Of a DNA stretch of 38,782 nt, positions 33,647 through 38,782 are shown one piece after another. Numbering within the stretch: the first letter of the stretch is position 1; each line of letters starts with the position of its first letter. Source of the stretch: Sulfurimonas sp. (GTDB taxonomy: Bacteria; Campylobacterota; Campylobacteria; Campylobacterales; Sulfurimonadaceae); the NCBI GenBank assembly GCA_026996295.1, contig JALWLL010000084.1:1-38782 (forward strand), given 5' to 3'. A model generated the notes under the pieces. The model saw only the letters and a list, made by a program, of their open reading frames with translations. It did no database searches and had not been told where the DNA came from. Both the position numbers and the translations under genes were made by a program.

Positions 33647-35752
33647 TTATGAAACTTTTTCCTGAAGTTCTTGAGTGATGATGATCTCCTCATCACACCT
33701 TGGGCAGTACTCGTGCTCCCCGGGAATATATCCGTGTTTAGGACAGATCGAAAAAAGCGGAGTCACGGTGATATACGGAAGCCGGAAGTTGGAGATGACA
33801 TTTTTGACAAGTCTGCGACACGCCTCGGCTGAGGAGAGTTGCTCTTGCATATATAAATGCAGCACGGTTCCTCCGGTGTATTTACATTGCAGATCATCTT
33901 GAAGTGAGAGCGCTTCAAAAGGATCATCAGTCAGATCAACAGGTATTTGAGAAGAGTTTGTGTAGTATATGTTGTCATCCATACCTGCTTGTATGATAGC
34001 ATCACCGTATCTTTTTTTGTCCTCTTTTGCAAAGCGATATGTGGTTCCCTCTGCCGGTGTTGCTTCGAGGTTGTAAAGGTTTCCTGTTTGCTCCTGATAG
34101 GCTACCATAGTCTCTCTCATATGCTCGAGTATCTCTGTTGCAAATGCTATGCCTGTGGGTGTACTTATATCGTAGGCATCTTCTGAGAAGTTCCTGATCA
34201 TCTCATTCATACCGTTGACACCTATGGTGGAAAAATGGTTCTTAAATCCCGGCAGGTATCTTTTAGTATATGGAAAAAGCCCTCTGTCATACATCTCTTG
34301 AATAAAGACACGTTTTTTCTCCAAAGTGTTTTTTGCATGTTCCATAAGTTGATCTATACGAAGTATAAGAGCTTCTTTATCCCCTTTATATAAATAACCA
34401 AGCCTTGCCATGTTGAGTGTAACAACACCGATACTACCCGTCATCTCGGCACTTCCAAAGAGACCGCCACCACGTTTGAGAAGTTCTCTGAGGTCAAGTT
34501 GCAAGCGACAGCACATACTTCTGACATGACCCGGTTTATACGCTTCTTCGTTAGGTACAAGTTGTCCGTTTTCATCTTTTTTATACTGACTTCCGATGAA
34601 GTTTTGAAAATAAGAAGATCCAATCTTGGCAGTATTTTCAAACAGTAGATCTGTATTTTCCCCATACCAGTCAAAATCTTCAGTAATATTGACCGTAGGG
34701 ATAGGGAAAGTAAAAGGCTGTCCGGTTTTATCACCCTCAGTCATCACCTCATAATATGCCTTGTTGATCTTGTTCATCTCTCTTTGAAAATGTTTGTATG
34801 TCATATCTTCAAGTCTGTTGCACCCTCTGTCTCTTGCTATAGTTATGAGCTCTTTATCGAGTATATTTTTCAAAAGATGTGATTGTTTTCTCGTTGGGAT
34901 CTGCTCTTTGAGGTCTTCTGGAACACTCCAATCGATCGTTATATTTGTAAAGGGTGACTGCCCCCAGCGAGCGGGAACATTGAGGTTATATACAAAACTT
35001 CTGATCGCTTTTTTGATCTCTACATAGGGAAGTTTGTCTTTAAAAACATACGGTGCCAGATAGGTGTCAAATGAAGAAAAAGCCTGTGCACCCGCCCATT
35101 CACTTTGTAAAATGCCCAAAAAGTTTGCCATCTGTCCAAGTGCCTCGCGAAAGTGTTTTGGAGCATCACTCTCCACTCTTCCTCTGACTCCGTTAAATCC
35201 TTCATCTAAAAGTGCTCGTAAGCTCCAGCCCGCGCAATAGCCTGTTAAACAATCAAGATCATGAATATGGTAGTCACCGTTTCTATGTGCATACCCTTCC
35301 TCTTTGGAGTAAATTTTATCCAGCCAGTAGTTGGCGATGATCTTACCTGCAGAGTTGTTAACGAGTCCTGCATTGGAGTATCCGGTGTTTGAGTTGGCTT
35401 TGATGCGCCAGTCACTTCCGTTGATATACTCCTCTATGGTTTGGGTTGAATTGATGTAGGTTGTATCCTCCTCGAGAAAACTTTCCCTTTGGAGTTTATG
35501 CATATGACGATAGAGCATAAAAGAGCGCATCACGTCAAAGTATCGTGCTTTATAGAGTTCTTGCTCTATAGTATCTTGTATATCTTCTACGGCAACAACT
35601 CTTTTGTTTTTGAGATTTTCAAGTACATTGAAAAATATAGCACTGTCATAGGTTGTATGTTCACTCTCAAATGCTTTTTTTATGGCATCCTCGATCTTAT
35701 ATGCCATAAACTCTTTATATGTTCCATCTCTTTTTAAAATATTTTCAACCAT
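33647..35752 (-). CDS. nrdD: Anaerobic ribonucleoside-triphosphate reductase large chain, lacking the glycyl-radical tail
   Basis: The 701-aa protein has an N-terminal ATP-cone (about 1-90, KRDGTYKEFMAYKIEDAI). The ten-stranded barrel core has HIHDLDCLTGYCAGWSL, NTGYSNAGLVNNSAGKI and RSMCCRLQLDLREL. At the end sits a zinc-knuckle region C670-P-K-H ... C683-P-R-C686. Class III enzymes normally continue about 15-25 residues later into an RVxGY glycyl-radical loop; here the chain ends at QELQEKVS without it. The loop is encoded by the next small gene. The start is ATG 35752, with GAGG eight nt upstream; a longer in-frame extension to 35851 lacks conserved sequence. The operon order is nrdD, small glycyl ORF, nrdG. 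Confidence 0.93.
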   Translation of the reverse strand: MVENILKRDGTYKEFMAYKIEDAIKKAFESEHTTYDSAIFFNVLENLKNKRVVAVEDIQDTIEQELYKARYFDVMRSFMLYRHMHKLQRESFLEEDTTYINSTQTIEEYINGSDWRIKANSNTGYSNAGLVNNSAGKIIANYWLDKIYSKEEGYAHRNGDYHIHDLDCLTGYCAGWSLRALLDEGFNGVRGRVESDAPKHFREALGQMANFLGILQSEWAGAQAFSSFDTYLAPYVFKDKLPYVEIKKAIRSFVYNLNVPARWGQSPFTNITIDWSVPEDLKEQIPTRKQSHLLKNILDKELITIARDRGCNRLEDMTYKHFQREMNKINKAYYEVMTEGDKTGQPFTFPIPTVNITEDFDWYGENTDLLFENTAKIGSSYFQNFIGSQYKKDENGQLVPNEEAYKPGHVRSMCCRLQLDLRELLKRGGGLFGSAEMTGSIGVVTLNMARLGYLYKGDKEALILRIDQLMEHAKNTLEKKRVFIQEMYDRGLFPYTKRYLPGFKNHFSTIGVNGMNEMIRNFSEDAYDISTPTGIAFATEILEHMRETMVAYQEQTGNLYNLEATPAEGTTYRFAKEDKKRYGDAIIQAGMDDNIYYTNSSQIPVDLTDDPFEALSLQDDLQCKYTGGTVLHLYMQEQLSSAEACRRLVKNVISNFRLPYITVTPLFSICPKHGYIPGEHEYCPRCDEEIIITQELQEKVS

Positions 35753-35808
35753 CAAAATTACCTCATATATTTTTCGTAGTGTATAGCAGGATCGATTAAG
35801 CACTAATA

Positions 35809-35830
35809 ACAAAAACTGTAACGTTTTTGT
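35809..35830. other. 8-bp inverted repeat upstream of nrdD
   Basis: ACAAAAAC and GTTTTTGT flank a six-nt loop, 57 nt before the nrdD start codon. It could be an operator of nrdD or a leader hairpin; it does not match the NrdR-box consensus. Confidence 0.35.
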
Positions 35831-35920
35831 CACTGTGTAGGTTTTTAACAAGGAGAGATGAAAGTATAAAATCTATAAATATAATTGGTGAAAAGTAGTT
35901 CATTTAAAGTTGGGTTTTTA

Positions 35921-35940
35921 TAAGTGCCCTTAAGTGCCCT
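35921..35940. repeat. Two tandem 10-bp repeats (TAAGTGCCCT) upstream of the DUF1566 lipoprotein gene
   Basis: Two perfect, adjacent copies lie about 25 nt upstream of the TATAAT at 35965, followed by TAGTGAGTTAAGTTAAG. They could be a direct-repeat binding site overlapping the -35 region. Confidence 0.6.
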
Positions 35941-35964
35941 ATAGTGAGTTAAGTTAAGATTTGT

Positions 35965-35970
35965 TATAAT
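35965..35970 (+). promoter_or_regulatory. Candidate -10 box (TATAAT) of the DUF1566 lipoprotein gene
   Basis: A perfect TATAAT 26 nt before the ATG; the tandem TAAGTGCCCT repeats sit upstream. Confidence 0.5.
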
Positions 35971-35995
35971 TAGACAAATTAAAACAAGGTTTAAG

Positions 35996-36931
35996 ATGCT
36001 GTTCTTTAAAAAACAACAAAATATGGGTGGGGAAGACTTTAAAAATTACCTTTTTTTAAATCTTTTTTTTCTTTTCATAATACTTTTTTTAACTGGCTGT
36101 AGTGATGGGGATGATAATAAGAATGCTTCACCAACACCAACATCAACCCTAGGTGAATTTTACATAAAATCAGCAGTATATGACAACAATGCTACAGAAA
36201 TTCCAACAGATGATAAACTATACATCTACTTTGATCAAGCTATAAACTCCGCTTCCATAGCTGCAGATATGAGTACAAACTATACGCTAGAGGGGACAGG
36301 AGTTATAGGCACAGCGTCAACAAGTATTTATGATGATACACGATTTCATCAACACATAATTTTTCTAAACAATGACGGTTCAACTTCTATAGCTCTTGTA
36401 GCTAATGATACAAATATATCTATAGCTTCAAGTGTACTAGAAGATACTTTAGGTAACTATACTATGTATGATACAAACAAAACAACAGTAAAAAAGTTTA
36501 GAGTTATGCTAAAAACAGGACAAACTACAAGTTATATAGCAAATGATGATGGATACTATCAAAGTGGAAAAAACAGAAGCTACACAGACAATGGAGATAC
36601 AGTTATAGACAACGCAACCGGACTCATCTGGCAACAAGAGGATGATAATATTACAAGAAATTGGATAGATGCAGGAACTTATTGCGCGGATATTACACTT
36701 GATGGCAACTCAAACTTTAGACTTCCAACTATTGAGGAGCTGGTTCAGTTGACAGATAAAGGAAAAGCCGCAGTCATAGACCCAATCTTTATAAATACAA
36801 ATAGCTCCAATTACTGGTCGTCTACTACTTATTCGCTAGATACACAAATTGCTTGGTATGTCGATTTTCGTACTAGCTTTGATAATACAGGCGATAAAAC
36901 TACTTCAAATTATGTTCGTTGTGTGCGTTAA
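35996..36931 (+). CDS. Surface lipoprotein with Big_5-like and DUF1566 (Lcl C-terminal) domains
   Basis: The 311-aa protein has a long, basic-then-hydrophobic signal region ending in the lipobox FLTGC (Cys near 35) and a low-complexity Asp/Asn/Pro/Thr linker. Next is an Ig-like domain reminiscent of Big_5 (about 55-170, PTDDKLYIYFDQAINSASI). The C-terminal DUF1566 domain (about 195-311) has VIDNATGLIWQQ, NFRLPTIEELVQL, YWSSTTY and a final NYVRCVR. DUF1566 has a C-type-lectin-like fold and is one of the target domains known for diversity-generating retroelements. Its last 40 codons align gaplessly with those of the next gene. AAGG lies about six nt before the start. Confidence 0.75.
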   Translation: MLFFKKQQNMGGEDFKNYLFLNLFFLFIILFLTGCSDGDDNKNASPTPTSTLGEFYIKSAVYDNNATEIPTDDKLYIYFDQAINSASIAADMSTNYTLEGTGVIGTASTSIYDDTRFHQHIIFLNNDGSTSIALVANDTNISIASSVLEDTLGNYTMYDTNKTTVKKFRVMLKTGQTTSYIANDDGYYQSGKNRSYTDNGDTVIDNATGLIWQQEDDNITRNWIDAGTYCADITLDGNSNFRLPTIEELVQLTDKGKAAVIDPIFINTNSSNYWSSTTYSLDTQIAWYVDFRTSFDNTGDKTTSNYVRCVR

Positions 36932-36932
36932 G
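36911..36932 (+). repeat. 22-bp direct repeat, copy 1 (3' end of first DUF1566 gene)
   Basis: Identical over 22 bp to 37489-37510; it covers the codons for YVRCVR, the stop and one more base. The next nine bases match at seven positions. Confidence 0.9.
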
Positions 36933-36992
36933 CGAGAGAATAATTTGAAAATTTGTAAGGATTTTTATGAGATAAGATAATTTACTAACATA

Positions 36993-37021
36993 TTGTTCAT
37001 CCATGAATTTTTGTGTATATA
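36993..37021 (+). promoter_or_regulatory. Sigma-70-like promoter of the second DUF1566 gene
   Basis: TTGTTC (36993-36998) and TATATA (37016-37021) are separated by exactly 17 nt, 71 nt before the ATG. The second DUF1566 gene is thus probably transcribed on its own. Confidence 0.5.
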
Positions 37022-37092
37022 TAAACTAAAGTAAATAGATGATCATAAATTAAAAAAGCTAAATAACTTAGTAAAAAATACAGGAGTTTTAA

Positions 37093-37509
37093 ATGAGAGT
37101 AATCCTTTTAATTATGGTAGGACTTAGTTTACTGCAAGCAAATTATATAAGAGATGACAGTAAAGAAGTAGTGTTAGACACAACAACAAACTTGTTGTGG
37201 CAGGATGACAACGCAGTAATATCATTAAAATATACATGGACAAATGCCATAACACAGTGTGAAAATTTAAACCTAGGTGGCTACGATGATTGGCGTTTAC
37301 CAAGCTTTAATGAACTATACGCACTAATAGATAAAAATACTTTTAATCCGGCAATGAGTTCAGTTTTTTTAAATGTACAAAACACAAGTTATTGGTCGTC
37401 TACCACCTATGCAAGGAATATTACAAATGCTTGGGATGTGTATTTCAATCATGGCGGTGACGGAGTAGGCCTTAAGACTGATACTTCCTATGTTCGTTGT
37501 GTGCGTTAA
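37093..37509 (+). CDS. Secreted DUF1566-domain protein
   Basis: The 138-aa protein has a signal peptide (MRVILLIMVGLSLLQA) followed by a single DUF1566 domain: VLDTTTNLLWQDD, YDDWRLPSFNELYALID, SYWSSTTY, AWDVYF and the terminal YVRCVR. AGGAG six nt before the ATG is a strong ribosome binding site. The C-terminal 40 residues share all framework positions with the preceding lipoprotein, but the intervening loop residues differ. Role unknown; a ligand-binding surface or periplasmic protein is plausible from the fold. Confidence 0.75.
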   Translation: MRVILLIMVGLSLLQANYIRDDSKEVVLDTTTNLLWQDDNAVISLKYTWTNAITQCENLNLGGYDDWRLPSFNELYALIDKNTFNPAMSSVFLNVQNTSYWSSTTYARNITNAWDVYFNHGGDGVGLKTDTSYVRCVR

Positions 37510-37510
37510 G
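37489..37510 (+). repeat. 22-bp direct repeat, copy 2 (3' end of second DUF1566 gene)
   Basis: Identical to 36911-36932. Such a shared constant 3' end is where a retroelement would place its homing-initiation sequence; simple duplication is the plain alternative. Confidence 0.9.
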
Positions 37511-37560
37511 TGAGACAATGTTACTTTGATGATTTTAGATTGATATAAATTAAAGCTCAT

Positions 37561-37618
37561 AAATAGCCACTTTTTAGTATAAATTTGTTCCTGTAACATT
37601 AAAAATGCAAGGCTATTT
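37561..37618. other. 8-bp inverted repeat before the transposase-like remnant
   Basis: AAATAGCC (37561-37568) and GGCTATTT (37611-37618) flank 42 nt, ending two bases before the ATG of the remnant. It may be a leader hairpin or a relic of the element's end. Confidence 0.35.
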
Positions 37619-37619
37619 T

Positions 37620-37906
37620 ATGGAACTTGCAAAATATATCAACTATGCTATGAAGAGCTTATTAAAGAATCCAATTTTAGAAGTGTTACAAGAGATAAGA
37701 CCGCTACACAAACAAGGTTGAGCACTGTTTACTCATTATTGATGATACGGTTGAGCCAAGTTGTAAATATATTCTGGAGCAACAAAGAATACAGAACCGT
37801 TAATGCACTCAATATCGTATCTCTCAATTATGCAGATTCCCATTCAACTTTTCAACTTAACTTTGCAAAACTAAAAGCACATCTGACGCGGATTAAGAGC
37901 TTCTAG
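37620..37906 (+). pseudogene. Decayed transposase-like remnant in three frames
   Basis: A start at 37620 opens a frame reading MELAKYINYAMKSLLKNP that stops at 37721. LIIDDTVEPS follows in the next frame (37732-37806), and ALNIVSLNYADS in the third (inside 37718-37906). The IDDT and NIVSLNY segments resemble the DDE region of IS4-type transposases, in the right order but in different frames and with the intervening part deleted. I read this as a frameshifted relic. No intact terminal repeats or target duplications were found. The family call is tentative. Confidence 0.4.
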
Positions 37907-38043
37907 AACTGTTTTTAAAAAATATTGCTATTGCATTTGAAAATATTTATTTTGATCAAGAGATCATAGAAGTAAAAGAGAAACTGCTGGGTATATGTGA
38001 GGAGTTTAGTGATAATTTTGAACAGCTAAGGGGAAAAATCTAG
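37897..38043 (+). pseudogene. Start-less coding fragment, unidentified
   Basis: A 48-codon open stretch without a start codon (LLELFLKNIAIAFENIYFDQ at its beginning) runs to a TAG at 38041. Its composition looks coding (acidic amphipathic helices), but the family is not recognised. It is probably the 3' end of a gene disrupted by the events that left the neighbouring transposase relic. The 37510-38050 interval otherwise holds nothing I can identify. Confidence 0.35.
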
Positions 38044-38057
38044 TCACTTTTTTTGTG

Positions 38058-38063
38058 TATAAT
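38058..38063 (+). promoter_or_regulatory. Candidate -10 box (TATAAT) of the hypothetical gene at 38089
   Basis: A perfect TATAAT after a T-rich run, 26 nt before ATG 38089. Its position argues against the earlier in-frame starts at 38053 and 38062, which overlap it. Confidence 0.5.
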
Positions 38064-38088
38064 GACAAAAAATTTTAAAGAGTACACA

Positions 38089-38517
38089 ATGGACACTAAA
38101 ATACAAAAAGCTTTAGAGATATGGCACACACATTTTGCGGATGAGCAAAATCATTATTCTGAATTTGAAAGTTCTGATATAGAGTATTTTGTGGGTTGTA
38201 TGCTTTACAATCATTTTGCATTTTCAAAAGCACTCCATACCATGAAGACTATGGATCTTTCTTATGATTTTCTAAGCTCTTGTGGTGATGAAGCGTATAA
38301 AAGTGTAACAGAGATCATTGGAAGTATTGCATTTGACACAGAAGAAGAAAAACTAAGATTTTTACAAGAGTATATACAAGAGGCAAAATCAAAATATACC
38401 CAAGAGGAACTCTACTTACTTGAGAGGTTGGAGTACCATGTAGAAGCGATGGCTCAGCGTTATGAAAAAAATGTAGATGCCGTGAAAATTGACTTTAAAA
38501 ACCCACTTTTAAGATAA
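38089..38517 (+). CDS. Conserved-looking hypothetical protein, 142 aa
   Basis: I do not recognise the family. The protein is soluble, acidic and mostly helical, with a Cys/aromatic-rich segment (EYFVGCMLYNHFAFSKAL, about residues 31-48) and no signal peptide. I chose the ATG at 38089 because a TATAAT box covers the earlier in-frame starts and AAAGAG precedes it. It lies 5 nt upstream of thiE on the same strand, so cotranscription is likely, but no thiamine role can be inferred from that alone. Confidence 0.65.
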   Translation: MDTKIQKALEIWHTHFADEQNHYSEFESSDIEYFVGCMLYNHFAFSKALHTMKTMDLSYDFLSSCGDEAYKSVTEIIGSIAFDTEEEKLRFLQEYIQEAKSKYTQEELYLLERLEYHVEAMAQRYEKNVDAVKIDFKNPLLR

Positions 38518-38522
38518 CAGCT

Positions 38523-38782
38523 ATGTTACGAAAGTATCTTATAACCTCACGAGAATTTTATACGGACACTCCGGCAGTATTTCGCTCGATACTGCATGAA
38601 CAATTGGCTCTTCATATGCCGGAGTATGCTTTGTACAGAGACAAAGCAAACCCCTCTTATGCTCTACAGGCAGCTCATTTTGTTGAGGTGTGCTCCCAGT
38701 TTGCATCTGTAAAGAGTTTTATCCACAGAGATATTGAACTAGCACAACAGCTTCAATCAGGTGGTGTGCATCTTACTTCTAA
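38523..38782 (+). CDS. thiE: Thiamine-phosphate synthase family protein, N-terminal part (truncated by window end)
   Basis: Eighty-six codons are visible. They read as the first third of a ThiE/TenI TIM barrel: KYLITSREFY at the start (family YLITD), YALYRDK where ThiE has VQLRDK for the pyrimidine pyrophosphate site, FIHRDIELAQQL where the family has the INDxxxLA strand, and GGVHLTS (family DGVHLGQ). ThiE joins HMP-PP and the thiazole phosphate to thiamine phosphate. The substitutions around RDK and HRD leave room for a TenI-like relative. The gene continues beyond the window. Confidence 0.75.
   Translation, partial: MLRKYLITSREFYTDTPAVFRSILHEQLALHMPEYALYRDKANPSYALQAAHFVEVCSQFASVKSFIHRDIELAQQLQSGGVHLTS

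Noticed and set aside
37718-37906. 62-codon frame as an intact small gene
   Set aside because: It starts at TTG without a ribosome binding site and carries only the middle piece of the transposase-like sequence; better explained as part of a frameshifted relic.
36932-38052. A reverse transcriptase or template repeat for a diversity-generating retroelement next to the DUF1566 genes
   Set aside because: No frame with reverse transcriptase motifs (xxDD) and no third copy of the variable segment was found in the window.
1-38782. CRISPR array, rRNA or tRNA genes
   Set aside because: No regularly spaced repeats and no rRNA- or tRNA-like sequence were recognised by reading; a covariance-model search was not possible.

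Overview
The window is a gene-dense, low-GC (roughly mid-30s percent) bacterial chromosome segment. It is most consistent with a free-living Campylobacterota (Sulfurimonas/Sulfurovum/Arcobacter-like). The basis is the gene set and style: CheV, MQO-like dehydrogenase, HQWRQP-type PAS histidine kinase, siroheme nitrite/sulfite reductase, many PAS/GGDEF/HD-GYP/HDOD signalling proteins, T-rich promoters with TAWAAT -10 boxes, and frequent overlapping genes. The genus is an inference. No rRNA, tRNA or CRISPR array was seen.

Layout. 1-471: 3' end of a Na+-pumping decarboxylase beta subunit, with a hairpin behind it. 588-3877: a five-PAS diguanylate cyclase convergent with a cheV-type gene. 3990-9874: a tightly overlapping operon of periplasmic adaptor, molybdopterin oxidoreductase, ArgD-type aminotransferase, TolC-like protein and MidA-type methyltransferase. 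It faces a minus-strand pair, RND pump plus TonB (9880-13753), so one possible tripartite pump is split over two opposing operons. 13842-15938 (minus): a small membrane protein and a gatC - arsC/spx-like - pilT operon. 16081-18555: a YfgM-like/BamB-like/Xer recombinase operon, convergent with a DUF2892-PAS-HD-GYP protein. 19798-28177 (plus): HD-domain protein, NosL-like and TauE/SafE-like copper-associated pair, HDOD protein, DNA polymerase I with intact proofreading motifs, Tas-like aldo/keto reductase, and a PAS histidine kinase/OmpR regulator pair. 28186-30153 (minus): a 47-aa secreted peptide and a siroheme reductase. 30317-32804 (plus): MQO-like oxidoreductase and glycosyltransferase. 32810-35752 (minus): the anaerobic ribonucleotide reductase operon. 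35855-38050: an accessory stretch with two DUF1566 surface proteins and a decayed transposase-like remnant. 38089-38782: an unknown protein and the 5' part of thiE.

The most notable observation is that anaerobic ribonucleotide reductase appears split. The 701-aa NrdD stops just after its zinc-binding knuckles and lacks the C-terminal glycyl-radical motif. A separate 50-aa gene 20 nt downstream, with its own ribosome binding site and in another frame, carries exactly that motif (RVMGYHRP). NrdG follows, overlapping it. The second notable point is the pair of DUF1566 genes. Their last 40 codons align without gaps, with blocks of hypervariable codons between invariant ones and a 22-bp identical 3' end, resembling target genes of a diversity-generating retroelement whose reverse transcriptase is not in this window.
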